Under the pieces are notes generated by a model. The model was not told the origin of the DNA, did not search any database, and was given only the letters and a program-made list of their open reading frames with translations. Shown one piece after another: positions 20,864 to 32,885 of a stretch of 64,000 nucleotides of DNA. A program made the position numbers and the translations under genes. The DNA is taken from positions 64,577,112 to 64,641,111 of the forward strand of contig JALGQZ010000004.1 of the NCBI GenBank assembly GCA_023105745.1. Direction: 5' to 3'. Source of the stretch: Austropuccinia psidii (taxonomy: Eukaryota > Basidiomycota > Pucciniomycetes > Pucciniales > Sphaerophragmiaceae). How positions within the stretch are numbered: the first letter of the stretch is position 1; each line of letters opens with the position of its first letter.

Positions 20864-21585
20864 TATGTCACCTGTACACCTCAGAAACCTTGGATTACAA
20901 AGGAACCAGCCAGAGGAGAGAGAAGGCTTTTCCAGAACCAGAAGACCTGGAGGAGGACACCTTGGACACAGTGGTGTATGGAAAGACATTGAGGGAAATC
21001 ATGCCCACTCTTCCATTCACATTCCAATGCAACAGAAACCTCATACCAGAGGACTGGAAGGATATGGATCAAGTTCTCCAGCTCCACCAACTCCTCAAAG
21101 ACCTTTTTAAATGGAGCATGGACAGAAAGAGGTTCAACCTAGAATCCCACTGGGAAGAACTTGGAGCAAGTTGCCAGAGGATATGTCTCAAAGAGATAGA
21201 CTTCAAAGACCTTATGGTAATCACCAAAGGTTGGAATCCCAACAGGAAGTTCAGCCTCCTGGAGGTGAGGGCAAACAAGATAAGGGAGAATGAAGCCACT
21301 ATCAGAGCTATAGAAGAACAGCTGACCCAGACAGGACATACTCAGATTCCTTCAGGCTCACAAGGACTAGGCCAAACCAGCTCTCCAGCAGCTTCAAAAC
21401 ATTCAGGAACCAGCAGATCAGTGGCCAAGAGTGACCATTCTTAACAATCCCAGGTAGTTTCCAGGAGAAGACAAGGATACAAGGGCAAAACCAAGACCTC
21501 TTTCAACCAAAGGCAGAAAGAGTCAGACCCAATGATCCAGAAGCTATTGGACTTGGTTAAAGAAGTACACAAGAACCAGAAATAG
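20851..21585 (+). pseudogene. Family D ORF1 (gag-leader protein)
   Basis: A frame of about 245 codons broken by one TAA at 21442-21444 and ending in TAG at 21583-21585. It resembles the ORF1 of families A and B: FNLESHWEELGASC and KGWNP correspond to LQFKEYQILADLWKNC and NGWHP in A, and the C-terminus (PMIQKLLDLVKEVHKNQK) to [17 protein letters not shown] in B. As in A and B, the following gag frame is -1 relative to it. The TAA probably comes from CAA. Function unknown; a structural (gag) role is inferred from position. Confidence 0.6.
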
Positions 21586-24500
21586 TTTTACATACTTCTA
21601 TAATCACTAGCCCCATTAATAGAAATATCACCCCCACTCAGATTGAACATAATGTTGTTACACCTGAGAGTAACTCAAACAGTGATGCACTGTGGTTACA
21701 AATGTCCCAATTTTCTGAGCAAACTAAAAAGAAATTTGAAGAACTCCAAGCAAGCCATGAGAGGATGAAAACATTAACAGCCTCCATGGACAAAATTTTC
21801 AAAGCTCTTCAAGAGGGACATTCTCAATTGAGCAAAGCCTCTGAAGAGACCAATAAAAGACTAAATCAAGTCTTTGAAGAACAACACCAAAGCAAAAGGC
21901 ACAGGTATTTTCTGGATCAAGACTTGAAGAGGCTGTTTAATTTCTACCATAACATGAAGCCCCAACCACAAGGCCATGTTATGGAAAGTCCATATCACCA
22001 AGAGGACATCAAACCAGATGCCATATTGGTGAATAAGGAAAGATCTCCATCTCAATACCAGGATGGAGACAAAATTTCTTATTCTGAGAAGGAATCATTA
22101 AAACAGATTCCAGAGGCCTCAAGCTGGCCCAAATTCTCTGGAGCAGGAGAGTATTATCACATGGAGATCATTGATTATATTGATGGACTCGTCATTGATG
22201 TACAAAGCATACCAGACTACTGGATTACTGTAAGACTCAACACATAATTCAAAGGACATGCTAGTATTTGGTACACAGAGATGAAAGAAATCCATGGCAG
22301 AAGAAACTGGCAATGGTGGAAGAGTCAAATAATTCAAAAGTACAGCAATGGTACTTGGATATGCAGGAAGACCATGTCATTTAAAAATGACAAGTACTCT
22401 GTGGACAATGATCCATATGAGCGGTATCTCTGACAGTCTAGAAGACTTTAAGCCATTGATCTTCAAATGAATATTCAGATTAGGAATCACAAACTCCTGA
22501 CACAAATGTAAGGAGAACTAGAGCATTGAGTAAAATTCAGATGAAACCAAAATTTCACTCTAGAAGACATTGCAAATACCTTACAAGATATAAGGAAAAG
22601 AACAAATGTAGTGAAATATTCTCCATATAAAAGCAGTGGTTTCAAAGAGAAACAACCTTTCAGGGTGGAGCTTAAAGACAAGCCCAGAGAAAGAGTGGAA
22701 GAAGTGGAAAAGAAGAGAAATTCTGGTCACAACTGTGGTTCAACAGACCACTATGCCAAAAACTGTCCAAAGGCAAAGAAAAAAGTGTATGCCATTGAGA
22801 AAGTCCCAGAGGAGGAATCCCCAACAGAGGATTCTGACTCAGACTCTATGGGAGATGCCATCAGAGAACAATCTAATGAAGAGCAAGACCCAAGAGCAGA
22901 ATTTCTAGTGGAATACCAAGAGGAAACTCCACTAGAAATACAGGACATACAGTTAGAAGAAGGCATTCCAAAAGAAACTGCCAACAAAAACTTGTGCAAA
23001 CACACACAAGATGCCCGAACATTCCTGGTCACACCATCCAAAGTAATGGCATACATACATGGAACAGCGACAAAAATGACTGTTTGCATTGACAATGCTC
23101 AACACCCATTAATCATTGACAGTGGGGCACACTGCTCCATAGTGGCCAGAAATTATCTGGATAACCACTTCCCCAACTGGGAGAAACAACTCTTGCCAAC
23201 CAAAGCAAAGACCTTCAAAAGTGCTTCAGGGAAGATGACTTCAATTGGGAAAATTATTAAAGAAATAATTATACCCCATAGGAAGGGTAATATTAGACTC
23301 AACCCAGAGTTTTTAGTGCTTGATGATTCCCACATCCAAGCATTTTTACTGGGAACAGATTATCAGAGGTGGTATGCCATAGATATTTACAATAGTAAAA
23401 AAAGGCACATTACCATTTGTGCCAACAAGGAAAAGGAATTTTCACTTGATATATACCAAATATCTGCCCAAGACCCTCTGTAAGAGCTACTTAATGATTT
23501 CAGAGAGGAACAGTTTAGTACTACCCTCACCAGTAAGCAGAAACTAATTTTACTGAAAATGCTGAGAAAAAATAGACCAGCATTTTCCATTGGTGAAGAA
23601 CCATTAGACAAGATTAGAGGCCACGATATAGAAATAGATCTGGATGTGGAAAGACCTTATCCATTCATTCTCAGGAGACCTCCTTACCCAGCAAGTCAGG
23701 AAACCAGGAAGGAAATTGGAAAACATATCAATGAACTCCTGGAGATGGATGTCATCAGAAAGATTGGACATAATGAAATAGTGGAAATTACCACTCCTGT
23801 CCTGATCACCTGGAATGATGGCAAGTCTAGGTTGTGTGGAGATTTCAGAGCTCGGAATAACTACACTAAAGCTGACAGGTACCCTATACCCAGGATACCT
23901 CATGCCTTAGACAAACTGGCAAAAGCCAGATACATAACAAAAATGGATTGTATAAAAGGCTTCCACCAGAATGGAGTTGAACCAAACTCCATGAAGTTAC
24001 TCAGAATAATATGCCATATGGGCATATATGAGTATACCAGGATGCCATTTGGCATCAAAAATGTACCAGCCCATTTCCAAAGGATGATGGACACAATATT
24101 TCAAGAAGAAATACTGGAAGGTTGGATGCTAGTATATATTGATGACATAATTATATACTCAGAGACATGGGAAGACTATGTGCAATACATAGACAGAGTT
24201 CTAATTAAATGCACACCCATAAATCTGAGAATTTCACTTAAAAAATGCAATTTTAGCCAACAAAAGCTACTAGCTCTAGGACATAAAGTCTCAGGTCTTA
24301 GTCTGGCAATTGACCAGAAAAAAGTAGCAGCAGTACTGCAAAAGCCAGTACCAAGAAACATCAAAGAGATGCAATCTTTCCTTGGGTTTGCTAGCTACTA
24401 TAGAAACCACATTAAAAAGGTTTGCCCACATAACTAGTAGTTTATACAAGTTATGTTCAAAAGATGTAGTTTTTGAAATTACCAATTAAAGAAGGGATGC

Positions 24501-26724
24501 ATATGAGAGGATCAAATATGAACTCACAAATGCACCTGTGCTCATCTTGCCTGACTTTGAACTACCATTCAAGTCATACATAGATGCAGCATTTAGCCAA
24601 GGCTTAGGAGAAGCCCTTCACCAGAGAAAAATTGTGGATGGTGAAACAAGAGAGGGAGTGATATGTTACATCTCTAGGCAGCTGAAAGATTCAGAATCCA
24701 GGTATGGGGCCACCCAGAATGAATGTCTATGCTTAGTCTGGGCCCTAGAGAAACCCCATTATTATTTGGAGGGTGCAGTCTTTGAAGTCTACACAGACTG
24801 CACAGCCTTTAAGTCTTTACTGAACATGAAGACTACTAATAGAAACATGCTCAGGTGGCAAATAGCCTTCCAGGAGTATAGAGGGAATATGAAAATCATA
24901 TACAAAGAGGGTAAAAGTCATACCAATGCAGATGGCCTCAGCAGATGGCTACTGGATAATGTCAAAAGCAACCCAGCTTATGACCCTGCATTAGCAGCTA
25001 AAATTCCTATCCATTTCATGGAAATAGACAGGAAGAAAAACTTCAGATTTTCTGAGTGGGCACCAGAAAGTGGTACCCCAGACAGTGGAAACACTAGCTC
25101 AGAAGGAACAGAAACTCCCATATTGGGAATAAGCTCCTCAGAAATGCACACTGAATTCTTCAATGCAGTGATGAATACATATTCAAGACACAAACAGTGT
25201 GGCATATTTTTACAACTCCCTCAACAAAAATACAGGAGCCCAGAGCTGGAATCCCAGTCAGAGGAACCCTGGTTGAGGGACTATAAGGACAATAAATTTT
25301 TCCTTATAGATGGCCTGCTCTACAATGGAGAGAAGGGCACTAGTGCACTCAAAATAATAGACAGAGACCATATATCTTTTATCCTTCAGGAATGCCATGA
25401 TTGCCCTTATATGGGACACATGAGTGAAGACAGGACCAAAGAAAGGGTAGCAAGCACTGCTTGGTGGCCCAAATGGGAACAAGAGTTGAGTGAATACATC
25501 AACACTTGTGAAAGATGTCAAGAGGCAAATAGAAACCATGGGAAGAATTATGGGTTACTTCAACACATAGAAGAGCCCAAACACCCATGGGAAACCATCA
25601 ACATGGACTGATTTACAGGACTTCTCCCAGGAGGCAAAGAAAACTTCAATACCTGCTTAATCATAGTTGATAGGTTCAGAAAGAGTATGAGGTGCCTACC
25701 ATGTCACAAGGAGGACACAGCCATAGATACTGCTCTGTGATTCTGGAAAAACATCATATCTACCTGTGGAGTCCCTAAGATCATAATCAGTGATAGGGAC
25801 CCAAAGTTCACATCTGAATTTTGGACCAACCTCTATGACATGCTGGGTACTAAAATTTCTTTTTCTACAGCTTAAAATCCACAAACAGATGGATCAGCTG
25901 AAAGGATGATCCAGACAATGGAGGAAATCCTTAGAAGATTCTGTGCCTATGGAATGGAATATAAGGACCATGAAGGTTACACCCATGACTGGGTTATCCT
26001 TCTACAAGCAGTCCAACTGGCTTAGAACACAAGTCAGCACTCTACCACAGCAAAAACACCTGCACTGGTAGAAAAAGGGTGGAATCCCCTATTGCCTGTG
26101 GATCACCTGAAGAAAGGTCTTCTGACCATCCACCCCACAGCCAGAGATTTCCATGAAGTATGGAAGAAAGCTTGTGACACAGCTGCCAAATGCATATCTG
26201 AGGCAAAAGAATATAATAAGCAGAGGTGGGACAAATCACACATGGAACCTGACTTTAAAGAAGGGGACCAAGTGTTAGTGTCTACACCTAACTTTAATAA
26301 TCTCAAAGGACCCAAGAAAATGAGAGACTCATTTGTAAGGCCCTTCACTATCATTAAATCAATAGGGAAAAATTCAGTGGAAGTCAAATTCACAGAGGAA
26401 CTTTCCAGGAAACACCCAGTCTTTCCAGTGAGTTTAATCAAGCCATACTTCCAGAAAGAGGAGGATAAATTCCCCTCCAGGAAGAAAAACCCCACACCAC
26501 CAGTAATAGTGGAAGTGGAGGATTCCCCTTGACCAGTGAAGAAAATAATCAAGTCCAGGAAGATCAGACTTAATAGTAAGGATCAGAGACAGTACTTAGT
26601 CAGATTCAAGAACCAGACAGCTGATAAGGACAAGTGGTTGGAAGAATATTCCATACCAGATGTGAACCTTTATTTAAGGAGATTCAAAGCCTCTAGGAGG
26701 ACTGAACAGTCTCATAAATTATGA
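21582..26724 (+). pseudogene. Family D gag-pol polyprotein remnant with chromodomain
   Basis: Capsid starts around 22118 (SSWPKFSGAGEYYHMEI) after a helical stretch from 21702. The zinc knuckle near 22720 reads GHNCGSTDHYAKNC, having lost the first Cys of CX2CX4HX4C. Protease: IDSGAHCS at about 23116. A TAA follows at 23481-23483. RT: YIDDIII at about 24137 is intact. A frameshift occurs near 24417, then RNase H (YIDAAFSQGLGEALHQ, NADGLSR) and integrase (zinc motif, SDRDPKF, AERMIQT). Further stops lie at about 25609 (Trp to TGA), 25738, 25873, 26023 and 26530. The C-terminus (QYLVRFKN ... WLEEYSIPD) is the chromodomain. Continuous pieces include 22611-23483, 23559-24437 and 24538-25611. Confidence 0.88.
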
Positions 26725-26730
26725 GACTTT

Positions 26731-26745
26731 TTTAGAGGGAGGCTA
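26731..26745 (+). promoter_or_regulatory. Polypurine tract, family D
   Basis: TTTAGAGGGAGGCTA immediately before the TGTCAGCC start of the 3' LTR; expected primer for plus-strand DNA synthesis. Confidence 0.6.
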
Positions 26746-28181
26746 TGTCAGCCTGTGACTCAACACCAGAGCACAAGCATGACAGCCAAATACCATAAAC
26801 CAATGGTAAAGCCAAGATACCACCAAAACATGGAGCTGAGCCAAAGTAACTCAAAAGGTATCAAAAGAAAGAGGAAACTCACCCCTTCCCAAATATACAA
26901 GTCCCATCATCATAGGACAAAGAACAACAAAGCTATTCCTGCTCAAAGTTGTTGCTGAGCATAAACCTTAATTTTCACCTCTCATCTGAAATACAGAGTA
27001 AGAGACTTAACCCCATCAAATGGGTATTGGAAATGAAGCTCTAAGTCAGGGCTATCCAATGGTACCAGCCAAACTGAGCTAGCACCAGTATTACAGAAGG
27101 TATGGCCAAATTCAGACAAATAAGGGTGAATAAAACATTCACCTCTCATGTAGCTTCTACACTTTTAGTGTGAGATACCTAAATTTGGGTCTTTTTGGAA
27201 AGAGCACAATCAGGGCTATCTGATGGTGCCATTCATTTCCCCATATCTCATCTAGAACAAAAGCTATAAGTCAAACAAGCCCAATACAGCTTTTTGTCTA
27301 AAACACACATATAAACAAAACTTTTGTACATGGTATAGCTTTGGCATATTTAATGATAACCATATCAAATGAGGTACCATTATGTAGAACACATACAGGG
27401 CTACACACTGAACCAATTTTGAGGTCAATATCTCAAAAAGGGACAGCTTTATGGCTGTTTTAAGCTCAAAATCGCACAGTTTGGCCAATACAGCCTTACC
27501 ATGGGATAATATCCCATAACAATGATTATGAGGTGTCAAAAAGATGCAGAAGCTTGTTTTTACTTCAATACCTCATAGTTCATTCAAAACTGGGCTCCCA
27601 TACAGGTTCTGTACAGCATTCTACGTGGCATACATGTCAGAATCAGGCTATGTGGTCCCCAGATGAAATTTTTCACCCTGTATTGGTGAAAACTGCCCAG
27701 ATGTGGTTTTAAAACCACATCTGAGCCCAATACAGGCTATAAAGGCTTTTTTCAAACCACAAGCCTTTCCTTGAGAGTGAAAAATATTCACTTCCTCTAT
27801 GTGAAAAGGTCTAGCAGCCTTTTCACCCCATTTCAAGATAAAAGGAGGCCTTTTCACTTCCAGAAAAGGAATCCCCATCCTGATCTTAAATTCCTACATA
27901 GTACAACTGTCAAAAACAGCTATAATCTTGGAAAATAACCAGGCCATACTTTAAACTTAAGTATTGTAGCTCTTATTATAGTAATCCAACTGGTAAGACT
28001 GCGCCCAGGGCTTTCAGCTGCACTCACCCCCACTATATTATTATAGTAAAGCCCTTAATATTTTAATTCAACAATTTATTACTATAAATCAAACTATTTT
28101 TGAAACTATTTTCACCATGTCACAGTCATAGTTAAAGTTGTAAATAGTATTATACACCTTCATCATAGACTCAGCCTGACA
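26746..28181 (+). mobile_element. 3' LTR of family D
   Basis: 1436 bases, TGTCAGCC ... GCCTGACA, homologous over its full length to 18503-19904 with many substitutions and small indels. Contains the hairpin at 27678-27737. Confidence 0.85.
27678..27737. repeat. Hairpin/palindrome in family D LTR
   Basis: Outer arms CCTGTATTGG and CCAATACAGG enclose a perfect 24-base palindrome at 27699-27722 (half-site AGATGTGGTTTT). The 5' LTR keeps the structure near 19421-19478 with two changes in the palindrome. Possible transcript hairpin or protein-binding site. Confidence 0.7.
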
Positions 28182-28491
28182 ATGTAGCTGTAATTTATTT
28201 GTAGTGGATAATAAAAAATACAAGATATTCATATTCAAGAACAATATCTTGGAGTAGTTTTTCATATTAATGTTTATTTTCTTGAGAGTTCCTAAAAAAT
28301 ATTCATCTTAGGAGAGTTTATGAAGAAGTTAAAACATGTGAAAAAATGGTAAAAAAAAACAAAAAACAAGATTTTAAATTAAAAATATAGAATCAATTTT
28401 GAGCTTATAAATTAGTTTTTATGATTGTTTTGACAGGAGAAAAATATATCAAACTCCAATATTCACTTTATTTCAATTGAAAACCAATCTC
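28182..28491. other. AT-rich sequence, nothing recognised
   Basis: About 300 AT-rich bases between the family D LTR and repeat R. If D had inserted cleanly into the family E element, gag sequence would resume here, but I do not see it. Confidence 0.4.
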
Positions 28492-29683
28492 CAACATAAT
28501 GTAGAAAAGATTTGTATTTGATTCTTGATCCTATTTTGATTAAATGGTTTTACGGGAAAATTATGATTTCAATCCTATTTTTATTAAATGTTTTACAGTA
28601 AAATTATGATTTAGATAGACTTGTAATTATAGTTTTTTGATTTAAAAAAAGAGGATCTGAATTCAATTAGCTTTGAAAGAAATAAAAATTGAATTTATGA
28701 GTCTGATTATATTTAGATGCTTCAGTCATTAAAGATGATAAAATAATTCAAAATATGACCTTAATGTTTTTAAACTTTGTTTCATTTAATCATAAAGTAT
28801 TATTAGTCATAAAAGGTGGTTCAGCTTAAAATATGGGGTGTTTATGAATATTTTAAATTTGATTTTTATATTTTTTTTACAGTTAGGAAATAAAATTTTA
28901 AAAAACTTTAAAAAAAGTAAAGAGGAAGTAAATATTATTTTACATGAAGATTAATTTGAAGAATATTTGGTTTAGGATTATTCATTAGTATAATGAGGCT
29001 GGGGGATTTTAAAATAAGAATCCAAAAGAAAATATAGAAAAAAAATATGATCTTCAAGTTTTAATTCTTACTTTCTTTAAAATATGGATTATTTTTAAAT
29101 AAGAAAATTTCGGAAGAAAGCTATAAGGCTTATTTGAGGAAAGAAATACTATAATTTTAAAAGTATATACTTGTTACCAAGTTATTCTTGACTTGAATAT
29201 ATATGTATAGAGCTTAAATTATTAAAAAAATAATATAGATTTTTTGAATAATCCAATATGGAGAGAAAAATTAATCAATACAAAAAATAGATTTTCAATT
29301 AAAAAGAAGTGTGGCTTCATTATTAAATTCAAGTTTATGGAAAGAACTAAGAATATGAAACAAAGAAAGAATAGATTTTTCAGAAATTCTTTGACATATT
29401 TTTTATCATGTACTATAGGTGTTTTGATCCTGTTTTATTCCTGAAGAGCTCACTGGAAGTCTCTGTCTATTCATGGGAAATTCCTTAATAATGAGAGGTT
29501 TGTCACACTACACTATGATAGAAAACTTGAAGGTAATTCATTATTAAAGATATTTTATTATCTTTGTTTAATACTATAATTAATAGAATGAAGCTGTAAC
29601 TTCAATTATAAATCTTGAAATTTTTTTCCCTTCAGATGATAGCGCATTAATAACACCATCTGTTGTGGACAAATTCTTCCACA
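28492..29683 (+). repeat. Repeat R, copy 1
   Basis: About 1.2 kb repeated in the same orientation at 52125-53283, from CAACATAATGTAGA to the block CCATCTGTTG...GGACAAATTC. The copies differ by scattered substitutions and small indels. It is AT-rich with no clear coding capacity; the ORF at 29244-29444 is broken in the other copy. It lies directly upstream of a Copia tail, so it may be an internal, non-coding part of a non-autonomous Copia element. Confidence 0.75.
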
Positions 29684-29689
29684 ATTAGA

Positions 29690-29976
29690 CTATTTATTAA
29701 TTTGAGAAATCTTTTTTTAACCAGATTGGATGGTTTATGTCTCAAAATATCATAGTAAAATTGGTGCTCAGTTACAATCATAAGCAACCAAACAGAAAAA
29801 ATTATTTCAAGTTGATATTTTAACTCCTCTAAAAGATAGAATGAAATTTTGGCTGTGAGGAATTTTTGTTCTCCCAGTTAGTTAATTTAACAATTTTCTC
29901 ACAAAATCAGTCTGCAAACCAGCTATCATTCAAGCAATGACTAGCCTCAACCTACTGAGGTCAGGAGAAAGGGGGA
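29690..29976 (+). pseudogene. Copia pol C-terminal remnant with polypurine tract
   Basis: Broken frames reading NHKQPNRKNYFK, then DILTPLKDRMKFW, then NNFLTKSVCKPAIIQAMTS follow the usual Copia C-terminus pattern (His-rich block, then a ladiftK-type motif). The segment ends in GGAGAAAGGGGGA, a polypurine tract, followed by TGTGAAATATG. Several stops and shifts. The Copia reading is tentative because the sequence is short and eroded. Confidence 0.5.
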
Positions 29977-30389
29977 TGTGAAATATGTCTAAGCGTTTCT
30001 CCTAAGACCTCTAGGTTTAGGGAATTCTCAAACTAACCCGTTAAGAGCTATGTGATTGTGTGCTTAAATCCATGATCTTAAGATCACGAAACTCTTTATA
30101 AGCACTGAGGTTAGATGCTACCTCAGTGCTCCTGAGTAGTACTCTTTGTCATTATTTGTACTTATACTTTATAAAAAGTAATAGTGTTACGACTGAAGGT
30201 TGTTCACTAATGTAATCATTGTACTCTTTCTGAAGAAACAGAAGTGAGTATTCTATGAAGATTTTTGCAATAGTTACTTATCACTGTAGTAATAATTCAA
30301 GTATTCCTGAGTTCAGAGAGTATCATTCTAGTCTTGTCGTAGCAGCTTGTCAAAGTGACCTGTGTGTTATACTTTGTAGTTCACCTTCA
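29977..30389 (+). mobile_element. LTR-X, plus orientation
   Basis: Begins TGTGAAATATG right after a polypurine tract and ends CACCTTCA. It is the inverted counterpart of 30476-31021. The TG...CA ends and the position after the tract suggest a Copia 3' LTR. Confidence 0.55.
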
Positions 30390-30475
30390 GCTTTTATTCT
30401 TTCAAAAAAACTGAAGGTTTTATTTTACATTAACATGAGGAAATACACAAGAGCGATAGTAGGATGATAAATACC

Positions 30476-31021
30476 TGAAGGTGAAATAAAAAGTATAAGA
30501 TACAGGTCACTTTGACAAGCTGCTAAAACAGGACTAGAATGATATTCTATAAAGGAAAAATATGATAGAATATTAACAAATATGTGATGTAATACTTGTA
30601 GGTCATAACACACCTCTGAACTCAGGAATACTTGAATTATTATTACAGTAATAACTAACTATTACAACACTATTTATAGATTGCTCTAGAGTAATGTAAA
30701 AAATCAATGTATTTCAAAGAGATTATGAAATCAATTCTTGATTTAACATCCCACTGCTTTTTCTTCAGAAATAGCTCAATGATTACAAGAGTGAACAACT
30801 TTCAGTCATAACGCTCTTAGTTTTGGTAAAGTATGAGTACAAATAATGACAAAGAATACTACTCAGGAGCACTGAGGTAACATCTCACCTCAGTGCTTAT
30901 AGAGAGTTTCATGATATTAAGATCACAGATTTAAGCACACAATCACATAGCTCTTAACGGGTTAGTTTGGGAATTTCCTAAACCTAGAGGTCTTAGGAGA
31001 AATGCTTAGACATATTTCACA
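30476..31021 (-). mobile_element. LTR-X, inverted copy
   Basis: Plus-strand ends TGAAGGTGAA ... TATTTCACA. Its reverse complement matches 29977-30389 closely over the first ~260 bases and again near the end, with an extra block of roughly 70 or more bases in the middle. The two copies are separated by only 86 bases (30390-30475), forming a long inverted repeat. The flanks show no duplication. It stops just before the CAACA duplication of the family A element. Confidence 0.55.
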
Positions 31022-31026
31022 CAACA

Positions 31027-32863
31027 TGTAAGGTGTGGATATGAAACTTTGATTAAAAATCAAGTACTCTTCCTGTCCTCAAAATTTGTATAAGGTAGAA
31101 TTCAGTTAAAAATAGTATGAAATATTATTTTTAAGAGAAAACACGCCAATTTTATTGTTTATAACTTTATTAGTATAAAACAATAATATTATAAAAATTT
31201 ATTGTTTTACCAACAATAAAAATTTATCCAAAAAATACTCTACAAGAGATATTTTAAGGCTACAAAAGAAATTTCTTCAAGAGAAATTTCAATTGGAATT
31301 AATTGAGCAAAGAACTGCAAGCAATTAATTAAAGAACAAAGTCTTTAAAAAGAATATTAAAGAGAAAACACGCCCAAAAGTGACCAGAGTGAATTTGGAA
31401 ACAAAGTGACAAAGTTTACAGTGATGAAAGATGCTTTAATTCACTTTTGGGGTGGTTCAGGGGTAAAAATGATTATAAGAGTTACAAACAATGATTATAA
31501 TGATTTTTTCACGTGGTTAAAAGGATTAAAATAATTTAAAAATGGTGGTTGGAATCTTTGATTGATTGGTTTAACAGTGTTTAAACTAATTAATAAAAGG
31601 AAAAGACTCTAACATGAAGAGAAAAGTGGGGCAAAGAAGACACTCTTTTATAGCCCTCAATTCTCTTACTCCAAAAGTAAATTTTACTCTTGTCAGTCGT
31701 GAAAAACAGTCTGACAACAGAAAAGCCAATTATGGCATCATTGAACCCTGGTTTAGACCAAAAAGGGCTGGTTTAAGCCATTTTTTGCCATTTTTAGCCA
31801 TTTTAGACCCTTAAATCAGCCATTACTATAGCAATACCAGGCCTAGAGCCTTCAAAACACGTCAGAATGTGTGTCAGAGGCGTAGAAACCAGTTAAAACT
31901 GTTTTTACTATGATTGTTTTATCTTAAGGGTAGTTTTACCCTCTTGGCAACAGCTAAAACTACCCCAGTTGGTATCAAAACCTCATCATCAATTGAGTCC
32001 ACAGACCCTGTAACTCAATTCCAGGCCAAAAGTGATGTACTTTTGCGTGAATTTTGACATCCCACGCCTGTCAGCAAGGATTTTGGGGGTCTAGCTCGCC
32101 CTTAGAGCTGGAGTTCCTTTTCCCCCCCAATTTTAATCTTTCCAATTTATTTTTCCTTTAATTCCTCATCATGTATTATACTTATAATTTACATATGTAA
32201 TTCAATTTAATTGTACAGTACAATACAGTAATAATTGACACCTCATATGTAAATCAAAGTTCACTTATGTAATACACGCGCACATTTTGACATTTCAATT
32301 GAATTCAATTGAGAATACTTCAATTCCTCATAACTTCTAAACTAAACACAACACCTCAATTTTAACACAAAAATTGATGGTTAACACCACATGTGGTGTG
32401 AATTAAATTAAGGTTTTGAGGATTTTCAACTTTTGTATTGAAAATACTAAAAACTTAATTTAAGCTTATTTAGAGTTGAGTTACAAGAATTTCACTCAGA
32501 GGTGACCCCACCTGATTTTTTATGAGGAATCCAATGGTGAAATAATTTTTATGTATTTATTTATTGGATAAAAAGTTATAATAAATTTTATTTAACTTTT
32601 TTCCAAATTTATTTATTTTTTCACAATTTTGTTAAAATTTCATTTTTGCTTAATTTTTTCAAGTATAAATGTAATTTTATACTTACAGAATTCAATGTAT
32701 TTTTATTTTTAAATTGTAATTAATTTTTTATTTTAAATATAATTTTATATTTATATTTTGATTCTTATTTTAATGATATAAATAAATTTATTTTCTTTAT
32801 ACTAATATGTTATTTTTATATTTGTGGTCTTTTGGGTATATGAAATTACCTCTAAGGCTCACA
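31027..32863 (-). mobile_element. 3' LTR of family A element
   Basis: 1837 bases; read on the minus strand it starts TGTGAGCCTTAGAGG and ends CACCTTACA. Contains the palindrome ACACCACATGTGGTGT at 32384-32399, also in the other two family A LTRs (12299-12314 and 51645-51660). The antisense 66-codon ORF at 31614-31814 is discussed under findings. Confidence 0.93.
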
Positions 32864-32879
32864 TTCCCTCCCCCTAAAA
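32864..32879 (-). promoter_or_regulatory. Polypurine tract, family A
   Basis: Minus strand reads TTTTTAGGGGGAGGGAA immediately before the TGTGAGCC start of the LTR. Confidence 0.7.
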
Positions 32880-32885
32880 AGAATA

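Larger units (their letters stand above)
18503..28181 (+). mobile_element. Ty3/Gypsy chromovirus, family D, degenerate full-length copy
   Basis: Two LTRs (18503-19904 and 26746-28181) in the same orientation flank a gag-pol region whose pieces run in order capsid, zinc knuckle, protease, RT, RNase H, integrase, chromodomain. The LTRs differ at many positions, so this is an old insertion. Flanking pentamers (AAAGA before, ATGTA after) do not match, so no target duplication is seen. More than ten stops and at least one frameshift make it inactive. Confidence 0.88.
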
